NCBI GenBank assembly: GCA_023091665.1 | Contig: JALJCQ010000014.1 | Location: 1,922,001-1,986,000, forward strand | Source: Pythium myriotylum | Lineage: Eukaryota; Oomycota; Peronosporomycetes; Pythiales; Pythiaceae | DNA: 64,000 bases | Reading direction: 5' to 3' | Part shown: positions 1-10,346 of the stretch, one piece after another | Position numbering within the stretch: position 1 is the stretch's first letter | How the letters are laid out: every line of letters starts with the position of its first letter | Position numbers and translations under genes: made by a program | Notes under the pieces: generated by a model | Seen by the model: only the letters and a program-made list of their open reading frames with translations | The model's database searches: none | What the model was told of the DNA's origin: nothing

Positions 1-440
1 GTCGTCTGTTACCAGTCGCGTCAGCTGCAACCAGCTGAGCGTAATCATCCAGTGCATGACAAGGAGCTCCTTGCCATGAAGTATGCACTGGCCAACTTCC
101 GCGTCTATCTGATTGGAGATGACCGTTCAAGGTCTTCACAGACCATGGGTCTTTACGCACGGCTGTGAACAGCCCACACGTCTCACAGCGCATGGCGAGG
201 TGGCTGTCTTTCTTCGCGGAGTATAACTTCTCCGTCGAGTACAAGACCGGACGTCGCGGATGCTCTGTCCCGTCGGACAGACTTTGAGCCGACGGTCGTC
301 GCCCAAGGTTCTCTGAACGCAGCGAGTGCGTTCAGCTCCAGTCTTCCGTCGTCGACTCTGCTCGACGACATTGGTGCTGCGAATGCAGACGACCCCGAGG
401 TCGTGCGCTTGATCTTGCAGAGCCATCGCCGCAAGCGTTG
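1..440 (+). pseudogene. Gypsy-1 RNase H and tether fragment, frameshifted
   Basis: From base 1 the frame reads VCYQSRQLQ, then HDKELLAMKYALANFRVYL, the typical Ty3 RNase H stretch in which the E of KELLA is catalytic. The frame breaks near 120, just before the expected TDH motif. It resumes in another frame as MARWLSFFAEYNFSVEYK at about 191-246, then breaks again at the place where the usual ADALSRR motif should be. The following part is a Ser/Ala-rich linker towards integrase. RNase H normally removes the RNA of the RNA-DNA hybrid during cDNA synthesis in the virus-like particle. This copy is inactive. Confidence 0.85.
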
Positions 441-1984
441 AAGAGCTTGCCGGCTTCGTATCGATCGAAGGCTCATCGATACAAGCAGCGGAACGGCCTG
501 CTGTTCTACAGCGCCGTTGCCGACGACACTCCGCGTGTCGTCGTGCCAGGAGATCATGATCTGCGCCTGCGGATCATGTTCGAGTACCACGATGCTCCAG
601 TGAGCGGACATCATGGATGCGAGAAAACGTATCTCACGTTGAGCCGTGACTTTTATTGGCCTCGCCGATTCAATTTCGTGCGCAAGTACGTCCGTGCTTG
701 CGAGGTTTGCCAGCGAGTGAAGTCGGGACGTTCACTTCGCGCGCCGCTACAGTCTCTGCCTGTACCGACAGAGTGCTGAACGTACGTCTCCATCGACTTC
801 ACCTTCGGGTTTCCCGAAGATGAACAGAAGAACATCGGGATCCTCGTGATCGTGGATCGCTTCAGCAAGATGGCGCATCTTGCTGCAGTTCCAGAGACGA
901 TCACAGCCGGTGGCTGCGCTCGCGTCTTCGTCGACACGGTGTTTCGACACCATGGACTGCCACGAGAACTCGGCTCAGATCGAGATCCACGGTTCACCGC
1001 AGAGTTCTGGCGTGCCGTGTTCCGTTCGCTCGGAACACGAATCAAGATGTCGACCTCTGACCATCCTGAGTCCGATGGTCTGACAGAACGCGCGAACCGC
1101 GTGATCGAAGAGATTCTTCGAGGCTACGTCCACTCGTCCTCGAGTTGGAGTGAGTTTCTACCGATGGTCGAATTCGCCATCAACAACTCCGTGCATGCAT
1201 CGACGACGCATACACCGTTCTACGTGAATGGCCTCCGCCATCCACGTATTCCAACCCTTTTGGAGAGTGAGTCTCCTTCAGGGGAGGGAGGGACTCGCTC
1301 AAGCGAGCTCCCGGACCGCTCTCGCTCCTCGGAGATCGACGCAATGGTCGATCCTCCCACCGATGACGCTCCAGTCATCGGTCGTGCTCGTGAGAACGAC
1401 GACGACAACGACGATGAACCCGACGACGCGCTCGAAGTCGATGATGACGACTTTGACGGTGACGAGAGCGATGGCGCTCTCGTCGAAGAAGAGATGGACA
1501 TCTCAGCAGCGCGCACGTCGCGCGCTGCTGCCAAGCAAACAGAGTCAGCAGAGGACTTCTTGCTGAAGCGCCAAGCGGTTGTCCGCTTTGTACAAGACTC
1601 GATCGCCCATGCGGTCGATCGACAGAAGATGGACGCAGACACGAATGGAAGAGGAAACACTCTTTCATTTAATGAAGGTGACTTAGTGTTGTTATCAACG
1701 ACTACACTACCTACAAATGCAGTTACCAACGTCGGTAGCAACAAGTTGCTACCGAAGTTCATCGTCCGTTCCGCGTGCTCCGCTGCATGGGGCACGCGTA
1801 TACGCTTGAGCTTCCTCGTAGGATGCGTCCGCATCCTACGTTCTGCGTTGGTCGCCTTCGTCCGTACCATCCGTACGACTGCGCTTCCGAGCAATCGGAA
1901 TCCCCGAGCGCTCGAGAGTCCCGAGGAGAAGCTTGTACTCCCGGACAAGCGTGTTCAACTCCGCTTGAACACAAGCCGATGTAA
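438..1984 (+). pseudogene. Gypsy-1 integrase, interrupted
   Basis: The region encodes a Ty3-type integrase that would insert element cDNA in the nucleus. An H2C2 zinc-binding head is visible (HHGCEKTY, then CEVCQRVK). A TGA at about 776-778 stands where related elements have Trp after SLPVPTEC. The catalytic core follows in the same frame: IVDRFSKMAHL, SDRDPRF with the second catalytic Asp, and DGLTERANR with the catalytic Glu. An acidic Asp/Glu-rich insert lies around 1395-1500. Near 1765 the frame shifts, and the tail continues in another frame (RCMGHAYTLELP, RLRPYHPY) to a stop at 1984. This is the usual GPF/Y-like integrase tail. Confidence 0.88.
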
Positions 1985-2759
1985 GCCAGGGTGTGACTTC
2001 TGGCACCGAGGATCTCAAGGCTCGATCCTCGGACTCTTGGGTCGCGTTGGTGATCACGTCGACCGTGAGGGCTGGAATCTTCAGCGACCACTCCTTCCTC
2101 CCTCATCTACTCGTCCGCCTCGCTATACGGCGCCGAATAGCTTTTCGCCGACCGCTCGGACGACGAGCAGTCGAACGACGGCGATCGTTCGAAAGGACCG
2201 CGCGTGGCACGGTCCTCCGACTTGGCTTCTTCTTCGCCGTCGCTCTCGTCGTAGTCGACGAGCTCTGACAGCGTTGGCGATCGCTCTGCAGATGCGGCTT
2301 TGCGCGCTGCGACGATCAACGTCGCAGCGCTCGCCGGCGCTTTCATCTCTTTGTCGCCGTCGGCTTCGACGTCGCAGCGCATCTCGGCGTCGGTCGACGG
2401 GTCTTCGGTCGTCTTGGACGACGGTGGATGACCACCGTCGTTATTCGCTGTCTTCAAGTGGCTCGGTCGAGGTGGCGCCCTCGCCGGCCGTCGAGTTGTC
2501 TTCGACCGCTGCGCGCACCAGCGCAGCGGCATCCTCGCTCGCCTGAGCCGCGCTCATGGCGCGCACTGCCATTGCAGCGCGGTAGTCCGCGGCGCTGATG
2601 GTCTTCTTCGCGTCCATTCTCCGAATGGACCGCGACATTGAAGGCGTTGATCGGTGACGATCAACGCCGCGGCTCGCGACTCGCCGTTGGACCAACTGAC
2701 CAACAAGTGCTCCCTGTCGCAAGTCGTTCAATGCGACTTTCGTCTTGTGGGGAGGGTGA
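1985..2759. other. Gypsy-1 region between pol and the 3' LTR, with a possible antisense ORF
   Basis: No pol domain is seen here on the + strand. On the - strand an ATG at 2617 opens an Ala-rich frame (MDAKKTISAADYRAAMAVRA), which runs to a stop at 2441. After a frameshift near 2455 it continues in a second - frame to a stop at 2107 through a Ser/Asp/Glu-rich stretch (LSELVDYDESDGEEE). The composition looks protein-like, but no family is recognised. It may be a decayed antisense accessory gene of the element or only low-complexity sequence. Confidence 0.35.
2746..2759 (+). other. Gypsy-1 polypurine tract
   Basis: The purine-rich run GTGGGGAGGGTGA lies directly before the LTR start TGTAAT. This is the expected plus-strand priming site. 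It fixes the orientation and the left edge of the LTR. Confidence 0.75.
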
Positions 2760-3097
2760 TGTAATGGGGTGTGCCCGTTACATGGTACGGACCCATGTCA
2801 ATGGTGTCCGATAGGAACTTCGTGAACCCATCTGGTTGCGATGTCTCCTGATTGGATAATATCCTACGCTATTATCCCGATTTTTCCCACCAATCACGCT
2901 AGGGTCTTGTGATTGAGTGGATGGCAGAAATCCGAGGGCGGATCTGCGAGGTTTTATAAACAAAGAGTAGGTTTTTCTAGGTTTCCTAATCCATAAATTC
3001 AGTTTCCCATTTGCCCAACCCAACACAAGTCTCTGTGTTGCGCGCTTCTTGCACTGCTCCACAGTGTACGTGACGTAACGAGGTCAGCCTCGTTACA
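2760..3097 (+). repeat. Gypsy-1 3' LTR (338 bp)
   Basis: The repeat begins TGTAATGGGG after the polypurine tract and ends CCTCGTTACA, giving a terminal inverted repeat TGTAA/TTACA. The partner 5' LTR is outside the window, so the edges rest on the TG/CA ends and the polypurine tract. The bases after it are TGGAG, a candidate target-site duplication that cannot be tested here. Confidence 0.75.
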
Positions 3098-3188
3098 TGG
3101 AGTGTGTATATCATTATGGACGGGAATTACATAGCAATACTAATTCGAAAGATGGTGTGGTTTGAACGCTGAGCCAGAGTGATCAAAA

Positions 3189-4250
3189 ATGTCTGACTTC
3201 TCTGAGCATGACGATTACCATCTTGTGGCCCTGGCCAGAGAGTACGAGGATCAAGGCAGGAAGGTCTCGTGGGGAGCGCTAGCAGCTGCGATGGCGTACT
3301 CAAAGAAAGATGCGCAGGCGCTGAAGCAGCGTTTGACCACTCTGAAGACAACACACGGCAAGCTTCTGCGAGGGCCCCCAAGTCGTTTTCTCAAGTCCCT
3401 TGAGCATGCACAATCGGTCACCTCAAGACCCCGAAGACATGTTTTCATCCTCCCATACATTACGCCCACACACCAGCCCGTCTCGCTTCACCCATTGACT
3501 CTGAGTGAGATCGATTCACCACCACCGTCAAGCACTCCTGTTGGCAGAGAATCTCAAGGGGACAAGCACGAACACAACATGGTCAGGACCACCCAACCCA
3601 CCATCGAAGCCAGCCCGCTCTCAGCATTGGACTCTGGCCGTGTGGCTGCAGAGATATTTGCTGGGGTCGCCAAGTCTGACGTCCGCCAAGCTGCCGGTCG
3701 CACGGAGTTCAATGTGGGCGAGTTGGCGACAGATGGAGTGACGAAATTAATGGATCGATGCCATCTCCGTCAACAAGATGTCTTCCTCGACGTCGGCTCA
3801 GGTGTCGGGAACGTGATTGCTCAAGTTGTCCTTCAAACGGCGGCGGCTCGAGCGATTGGAATTGAGATCCGCAAGCATGTCACGTCGCTCGAGTCACTGG
3901 CAATTTTCGAGGCGACAACGCAGTACCCACGTCTCTCACGAGCAAGCAACCACCAGGGCGACGTCTTGCAGCTTGCCGGGGATTGGTCGGAGGTACTCGA
4001 TACCACGGTGCTGTACGCAAACAATTTTCTCTTCACCCAGAAAGCCAGCTATGCTGTGCATTATTTATGCTGTGTCTTGCCAGGCTTGCGCATGGTTGTG
4101 CTTGGCGCATGATCTTGTCCACGGCATCGAAATCGATGCATGCGAGAGTTTTGTTTGCTGTGGCGCGAAGAGACTGAGACTCTCAGAGTTTGGACTGAGT
4201 ACAGACATAGTCGAGTAGCCTTGTACGTCTACACAAGACAAACAGAGTAG
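3189..4250 (+). pseudogene. SANT-like/DOT1-type histone methyltransferase-like gene, one frameshift
   Basis: An ATG at 3189 opens a 307-codon frame. Residues 1-70 (EHDDYHLVALAREYEDQG, then WGALAAAM) look like a SANT/Myb-type helix domain. From about residue 145 a DOT1-like fold follows: FNVGELATDG, the SAM-binding motif DVFLDVGSGVGNVIAQ, GIEIRKH, and YANNFLFT where DOT1 enzymes carry their conserved Asn-Phe motif. DOT1 enzymes methylate H3K79. The frame stops at 4112 just after RMVVLGA. The +1-shifted frame continues with gene-like sequence (CPRHRNRCMREFC, then VALYVYTRQTE) to a TAG at 4248-4250, so one frameshift of about one base separates the two parts. It may be a recent pseudogene or a sequencing error. 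Small DOT1-like families in oomycetes are the closest known parallel. Confidence 0.72.
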
Positions 4251-4351
4251 GGAGGGCAGAATGAAGTAAACAAAGTGCATTACGAGATCAAACTCACGCC
4301 GCAGGAGCGACCGCACTAGTTGTAGCGATGCGCATCTTCCGTAAGGAAATT

Positions 4352-4933
4352 TCATGCGTTGAATGTTGGGAATACGTCCACGTGCTCTGGGAGTTGCGCA
4401 GCTTGGAATTCTTGGAAGTTGGCGGGCAGCCTCGCGCGATCATACTCAGTGCAGTGTGTGATCGTACGCGAGATCAGTGCTTGAGCTTGCTCCATCGTAG
4501 TGCACACGAAGTTCACGAATACGACCTGATGCAAACGCACTTCCGCCAAAACTGGGGTCCATTCGGCGGCCGTGATATGAGCGTCATCAACGACGACGTC
4601 AGGGACATGGCGGTGGAGAGCGAAGCGCAGCGTCTGCAGACATTCCACACGGGCGTCGGCAAGGTTGGCCGGCACAAACTGGAAGCCTTGTTGGCTGCGG
4701 AAGACGTCGTCGCTTGAACAGATCAGGGTCTGGAGTCGCCGAGCTTGGACGTACACCTTCGTCTGCAAAAAAGCAAATGTCGTCGTGCCGCATTCCGGGA
4801 GACCGCGAAGAACGAAGATGAGGCTCTGGAGCGCATCCCATCCAGTCGCACCCACCCGCAACTTCGCGAAAGCGTCAAGCTGTTCTCGTATCAACTCGAA
4901 GAACATGAGCAGCATCGGATGGGTTCGCTCCAT
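4352..4933 (-). CDS. Hypothetical protein, 193 aa
   Basis: A single uninterrupted frame starts at ATG 4933 (MERTHPMLLMFFELIREQ) and ends at 4352. It has no signal peptide, no membrane segment beyond a short hydrophobic start, and no retroelement motif. Codon use and amino-acid mix (EQAQALISRTITHC, PANFQEFQAAQLPEH) look like real protein rather than a shadow, and no competing frame on the + strand is recognisable. It lies between the DOT1-like gene and the truncated end of Gypsy-2, so it may itself be a fragment of a longer host gene. No function is proposed. Confidence 0.45.
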   Translation of the reverse strand: MERTHPMLLMFFELIREQLDAFAKLRVGATGWDALQSLIFVLRGLPECGTTTFAFLQTKVYVQARRLQTLICSSDDVFRSQQGFQFVPANLADARVECLQTLRFALHRHVPDVVVDDAHITAAEWTPVLAEVRLHQVVFVNFVCTTMEQAQALISRTITHCTEYDRARLPANFQEFQAAQLPEHVDVFPTFNA

Positions 4934-5332
4934 GACACCGCTTTATCGCAGCCCTCGAGAAATACGTTCAGGGGTAACTTCGTCAGAAGATTTTGGTCAT
5001 ATAATGTACAGCTTTAACTACTTAGCTTTAACTTTACACCATATAATGTAGAACTACCGAGATTTCGTGATCGCCTTTTCGTCGATATCGCTGTACATGG
5101 TACTTTTCCGCAACGACCGATCTCGTACCCTTCATCAAAGACATTTCTGAAGGACGGCATTGCGACTGCTCTCGTAGGTTTTACGGTATCCACGGGTTCA
5201 TGGTGGTAGAAGCATGACATTCTTGGATGGTACTACTGCACACAGGTACAGAACAGATATGACACTTGACTTCGACTACAATGGTAAATGGTTCTGAGTT
5301 AAACTCTGCTATACTATCATTGTCGTGCCCTT
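4934..5332. other. Non-coding spacer next to the truncated end of Gypsy-2
   Basis: No convincing gene is seen. At about 4998-5050 there is an AT-rich patch in which CATATAATGTA occurs twice about 40 bases apart and AGCTTTAAC occurs twice between them. The expected Gypsy-2 3' LTR (which would start TGTAACGG) is absent. Confidence 0.5.
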
Positions 5333-6340
5333 CTATCGCTTTGCGCCGCATACATAGCCTAGTGATCCTGGCAGACCGACCCTGTAGGAGTTTCCACTCC
5401 GCTTCAACACCTTGAACGGGCCGATATATCTCGGCAGCAGCTTCGAGCTGCCCAAGCTGGACACAGCATTTTGAGACAGGTTCTTCGTGCTGACAAGCAC
5501 ATAGTCACCTGGCTTGAACACATGCGTGTTCTTCCGACCGTGCTTGTTGGCTTTTTCCTTCTGAACATCTTGGGCAGCTGCCATCGCGTCACGCACGCGG
5601 GTGATGACATTCACACGTGTCGACAAGAACTCGTCGATCTTGCGGCGCTCCGCTGACTTGGAAACACCTTCCAACTGGGAGGCAAGTAGTTGCCGAGCCC
5701 CTCCCCTACCAGACTGGGAACTGCCCATGAGACAGAGCGGCAACGCTGGGTGTCTCAAACCGTTCACGAAGAACGGCGACAGACCTGTCGATGAATGGAC
5801 AGAGTTGCTCATGGCGAACTCGACCATGGCCAGAGTATCGCTCCACGATGTGGGATTATCTCCACAGCACGAACGGAGGATATCCTCCACGACCCGGTTG
5901 GCCCGCTCGGTCTGGCCATCGGTCTCCGGATGATCCGTCGTCGACATGTCGAGCCTGGTGCCCAGGATCTGGAAGAGACCTTCCCAGAAATCACCACTGA
6001 ACCTGGGATCCCGATCCGATACGATTGAGTCGGGGAGACCGTGTAGTCGAAACACGGTGTCGACGAAAAGTCGAGCACAGTCGAGACCTGTGCCGGTATC
6101 CGAAACCGGAACAAGATGCACCATCTTGGACAAACGATCAACAAAGACCAGCATACCATTGTGCCCAGCGGACGTCTTTGGCACACCAAAGAAGAAGTCC
6201 ATGCTCACTGAGCGCCAGCAGTCGCTGGGGACAGGCAAGCTCTGAAGCGGAGCCTGAGACTGTGCACTTGGCTTCACTCGTTTACAGACGACACACGTGC
6301 ATACCGCGACACCCACTTGTACATCTTGGACCACCAAAAC
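5333..6340 (-). pseudogene. Gypsy-2 integrase
   Basis: The 334-codon frame includes the end of the zinc-binding head (CVVCKRVK), then SLPVPSDCWRSVSMDFFFG with the first catalytic Asp, SDRDPRF with the second, and DGQTERANR with the catalytic Glu. The tail contains KPGDYVLVSTKNL and LPRYIGPFKVLKRSGNSYRV, the GPF/Y-type module. The beginning of the zinc head (HLGREKTYSLLSPRFWW) sits in the preceding frame, joined to RNase H, so a frameshift near 6300 separates them. The frame ends at 5333 with a short foreign-looking tail where the element is cut off. Confidence 0.85.
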
Positions 6341-8090
6341 CTTGGGCTGAGAAGCGAGTACGTCTTCTCACGGCCAAGATGGGCAGCACCGGGTGCGTCG
6401 TGGGCACCATGCGCGATCACATATCGCAGGCCGTCGTCTGCAGGAACGACAGTGCGAGCTTCTTCGCTGTTCGAGACCTGATATTTCAGGAGGCCGTCCT
6501 CGAATGGAGTCGGGCTCGAACGCGAGGCGAGAGAGACTTCTCCGAGTCTGACGACTTGAGAGCACGAACACTGTGCGTCGCCTTCGTATGCGTCACGAAT
6601 CAAGTCGTAGACATCAGAAGCAACTGATGTGAGATGGTTCATCTCGTAGTCGGGACGCCGAGAGAGTGCGTCCGCCAGCGCGTTGAGCCGACCCGGCTTG
6701 TACTCAACAGTAAAGTTGTATTGTGAAAAGAATGACAACCAGCGAGCCATTCGCGGCGACAAGTGCGGAGACTGTGTCGCTGTGCGTAGAGACGCATGGT
6801 CTGTGTAGATCACGAACGGCAACGCGCCGAGAAGGTGAACGCGGAACTTCACCAAGGCGTACTTCATCGCCAACAATTCCTTGTCATGAACTGGATAGTT
6901 CTTCTCGGCCGCTTGGATTTGCCGAGACTGGTAAGAGATGACTCTCTCGTGACCATCTTGGTCCTTCTGCAAGAGTGCACAGCCGATCGCATAGTCGGAG
7001 GTGTCACAGATGACGCTGTATGAAGCGGAGCCCTCCGGCAACGCCAGGATCGGCGCTTGGAGAAGGCTCTCCTTGATCTTCTGGAGGGCAGCTTCCGTGT
7101 CGTGAGACCACGACCACTCAACGTCATTCTTGAGCAGCTGAGTCGGCGGCCGAGCCATCTCGGCGCAGTTCTTCGTGAACCTGTGCAAGTAGTCGGCGAG
7201 ACCCAACCACTTGCGTAGGTCCTTCACGGACCGTGGCGATGGCCACTCGGCGATTGCCTTCACCTTCTCGGGATCTGTCCGAACACCGTCGACCCCGACG
7301 AAACACCCAAGCACTGGGATCTCTTCGGCACCGAAGTTACACTTATCCAAGTTGGCATAGAGCTTATGCTCCTCGAGGCATTCGAGAACCTGGCGGAGGT
7401 GATCCTCATGGAGCGCATCCAAATCACGACCGGGCTCCGGGTTCGTGTGGACGTAGATGTCGTCGAAGTACGTCTGCGCGAACACTCGCAGGGGACGGAA
7501 CAAATAGGTCACCAAGCGATTGAACGTCGCTGGGGCGTTAGACAGCCCCTGTGGCATCACGAGCCACTCCCAAGCATGCCGCTCGGCGTACTAACGGCTG
7601 TCTTGGGGATGTCCCCACGCTCCATGAGCACTTGGTATTAACCGTCGACCAAGTCGAGAGAACTGAACTTCTTTGCGCCGGACATCCGGTGGATGATCAC
7701 ATCCTTCCGAGGGATCAGAGTGGACGCAGGAATCGTTTGTGCGTTGAACTTGTTGTACGTGTGGACGATCATCCACTTGCTATTTGGCTTTGGCTTGCGC
7801 ACACAGAACGTTGGAGCGCTGTGCGGCGAGACGCTCTCGCGCACCAGGCCAGCCTTGGCTTTCTTAGCAAAGAATTCATCAATGAAGTCCGATTGTTCGG
7901 CCGGCAGAGCCCACTGGCAAACCGTCGCATAGCTCGAGCCAGGCTTGAGCTTGATCTCGTGGCGAACGCCTCGATCAGGGGGCAGCCCCGCTGGCGGGTT
8001 TTTGCTGAGGCAAGTCTCCGCAAACCGCTTGACCAGCGGTTAGAACCGATCTTTCGGATTCTTGAGGATGGCTGAACCACGGCGAGCGTC
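6274..8090 (-). pseudogene. Gypsy-2 reverse transcriptase and RNase H, interrupted
   Basis: The RT N-terminal part runs from about 8090 to 7641 (PRKDVIIHRM, KKFSSLDLVDG). A TAA replaces the usual Tyr codon just after DLVDG, followed by YQVLMERGDIPKTAV. One missing T near 7583 shifts TPSGMLWEW into another frame. From 7560 a 428-codon frame holds MPQGLSNAPATFNRL, the catalytic box TYFDDIYVH, GCFVGVDGVR, the RNase H motifs CDTSDYAIGCALLQ, KELLAMKYAL and TDHASLRTA, then ADALSRRPDYE and the start of integrase. The order and motifs are clearly Ty3-type. The stop and the deletion make it inactive. Confidence 0.88.
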
Positions 8091-9022
8091 AAATTTCTGA
8101 CGAAACTCAGCGAGGACATCCTCGTCAATCACCGTCGAGGTGTTGAGTTGAGCGAGGTCTCGCTCCGATCGGAGGATCACAACCTCAGCGATCTCACCAG
8201 CTTTCAGCTCGCGGACGAAATCGTCCATAGGGAGTTCCTCCAAGCTAGTCAGCTCGGATAACTCTGGCAACGGTGCCATATCGACCGTGGACGGATCGAT
8301 CGACGAACCCGTCGTCACATCAATGATGTGCACGTCATGCGACGCGTCCGAAAGCGGGAGTGGCTCAGGCCTGGGCTCGGTCATATCCGACGTCCCTGAA
8401 AGCGGCTCGACCGCACGCGGACACGCGACAGGGGGGACACCCCCCCCCCCCCCCCCCCCCCCCCCGAAGCATCTTCCATGCTGGTACTCGGAGGGGGCGG
8501 AGACGACTCGACGCCCTCTTCTACGCCGTACTCCACGGCAGACGGCACGACCGTCTCCGAAACACCCGAGGTGTCCATGGCATTCACTACGCCAATGAAG
8601 AAGGCACTTCCATCATCCTTGATGGGGCTCATCAGCCGGCGGACGAAGGAGGGTTCATGACGCTCCTGAGCTCCGTTCCTACCGGGAGACGTGCTCCCAA
8701 TCGACTTGGTTCTCCAGTCTATCCATGGCTCGTGGCGCTCAAGCCACGGCACTCCGAGGATGAGGTCAAACCTCTCATCCATGTCGAGCGCTTTACAGCG
8801 CTCGACTGAGTCGAAATCGACAAACGCAATGCGTAGATCGGCCTCGACCTTCTTCGTCTCTGCGACGATGCCCGTCGCAAGACGCACCGAGACTCTTCCG
8901 AGATATCGCTCACAAGCCTGAGCAAACAGAGAAGCATTCTCAGCAATACTTTGCTTGCGACCGTAATTGCGCGTCGCACCAGAGTCGATTAAAACTCTGA
9001 AGGGACGTGCAAATCCCTTCAC
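8040..9022 (-). pseudogene. Gypsy-2 aspartic protease and linker to RT
   Basis: The frame from 9022 contains VLIDSGATRNYG with the retropepsin catalytic DSG, followed by a retropepsin-like body (VRLATGIVAE, DLILGVPWLERHEPWIDW). The frame then enters a Gly run encoded by a 26-base G/C homopolymer (8440-8465). After it a second frame (8384-8040) carries the acidic linker (LPELSELTSLEELPMDDF) and the start of the RT connector (FRQKFDARRGSAILKNPKD). The protease would cut the polyprotein in the particle. The homopolymer makes the true frame relation uncertain. Confidence 0.8.
8440..8465. repeat. 26-base C homopolymer
   Basis: An uninterrupted run of C, preceded by GGGGGGACA, lies inside the Gypsy-2 protease-RT linker. 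Its length is unlikely to be read reliably by any sequencing method, so the local frame cannot be trusted. Confidence 0.95.
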
Positions 9023-9171
9023 TTGAGCAGTGACGACGATAAGCTCGCCACTGATGTGCTGCTCATCAGCTGCTGAGAAGAGATCTTCTTCCGGGGGCGC
9101 CCCGCCTTGCGATACTGCCGAACTCGGCGTCGCGGAGCGAGGAGTGATCGCCCCAGTAGACTGCCCCGCGT

Positions 9172-10310
9172 CTACTGGGAACTGTCGTTCCCCTGCGACG
9201 TGGAAACAGATCCACCTCGGTTTCCCGAGCGCCGCGGCCGACCACGGCGGGCACGACTACCGCCCTTCTTGCGCGGACAATTCCGCTGGAAGTGACCGAA
9301 CTTCCCACAAATAGAACACTTGATGTGAAGAGCCTTCACGTCGATCGCACGCAAGTCGACCGTGCTGAGATCGCCTCCACTGAGGTCGATTACACTCAAG
9401 TCCATCGGCTCGATGACCGGTGGTGGGACCGGCGTGACCGGAGGCGGGGCTGCCGGACTCGCGGATAAACCGCGCGAGAGACGCTCAACGTAGTCCTCTC
9501 GCAGCGCGACGACAAACGCGTCTTCTAGGAGCATGGGCTCCTCGCGGAAAACCGCAGCCTTCTCAGGACCGGGATCCACCCCTTCGATGAACGTCGTCAG
9601 TATGACGTCTTTTGCGAGCGCATTCGCAGCCATGTTGGCACAGAGTTGACGTAACTCTTGCACATACGTGTGCAGCTCGCGGCCGCCTTGCCGACAAGCG
9701 AGAAACGCAGCTCGCTGGCGATGCGCCACATTTAGCGGTTGAAACATCGACTTCATCGCCTTGGCAAGCGTTGCCCAGTCGGAAAAACATCCGGGATGCG
9801 ACGTCTCGCACGTGAGGGCCCAGATCTTCGCCCGGCCCGTCATGTTCGAGATCGCAAAGGCGATCTTCTGCCGTCATCACGGATGCAGCCGGCTGCTGTT
9901 GCGAGCTCGATCTCGCGTTGCCAGAGGGCAAGATTGTCGTTTTCTTTACCCGAATACGGGGATACCGTAACCTTTACGGCCTTCGGACGTTCCAGAGGTG
10001 CCGGCGACGGCACATACGTAACCGTCGGCGGCACCTGAGCTGGCTGACTAGCCTGAGTCGCGGATACGCGGGACGTCACGACGTCGAGAAGATACTTCTC
10101 GAGGGCTGCCTCGTGGTCGCGAAAACGCGCGACATGTGCGAGGACTTCGCCAGAGCCGCGTTGAAGCAGCTCGATGACGCTTGCTCGGCCATTGATGGCC
10201 TCCATCTTCTGGAGATAAGCCCACTGGGCCTCATCCAGGTACGGATGGTCTTGACGCGACAGCGTCGGATGGCTTGACGCCATCGCGAAGTCGGAAGCTT
10301 CGGACATCAC
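9172..10310 (-). pseudogene. Gypsy-2 gag with CCHC zinc knuckle, one frameshift
   Basis: An ATG at 10310 opens a 156-codon frame with helical sequence (YLDEAQWAYLQKMEAINGRA, FRDHEAALEKYLLDVV) and the start of the capsid (VSPYSGKENDNLALWQREIE). The frame is lost near 9845-9880. The capsid continues in the next frame from 9843 (MTGRAKIWALTCETSHP, FQPLNVAHRQRAAFLACRQG, the usual retrotransposon gag helices). It ends with CSICGKFGHFQRNC, a CCHC zinc knuckle for RNA packaging, and a basic tail RKKGGSRARRGRPRR. A small frameshift is the only visible lesion. Confidence 0.85.
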
Positions 10311-10324
10311 GATGTCGGCGTTGG

Positions 10325-10346
10325 ATTGACGACAAGTGCTACCAAG
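10325..10346 (-). other. Gypsy-2 primer-binding site (tentative)
   Basis: On the - strand, directly after the LTR end, the sequence reads CTTGGTAGCACTTGTCG. It contains TGG one or two bases from the LTR, as expected for pairing with a tRNA CCA end. The tRNA cannot be named by eye. Confidence 0.45.

Larger units (their letters stand above)
1..3097 (+). mobile_element. Gypsy-1: 3' half of a decayed Ty3/gypsy retrotransposon
   Basis: The order RNase H, zinc-binding integrase head, DDE integrase core, integrase tail, polypurine tract and LTR is that of a Ty3/gypsy (Metaviridae) element read on the + strand. The window opens inside RNase H, so gag, protease, RT and the 5' LTR lie to the left. Coding is broken by at least two frameshifts in RNase H, a TGA near 776 and a frameshift near 1765, so this copy cannot be autonomous. 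Its integrase resembles Gypsy-2 (5333-10649), but the LTRs differ and they are separate families. Confidence 0.9.

Noticed and set aside
2820..2905. Possible inverted repeat or hairpin element in the Gypsy-1 LTR (GGATAATATCC...ATTATCCC)
   Set aside because: It is short, imperfect, and wholly inside the LTR. It is not supported as a separate element.
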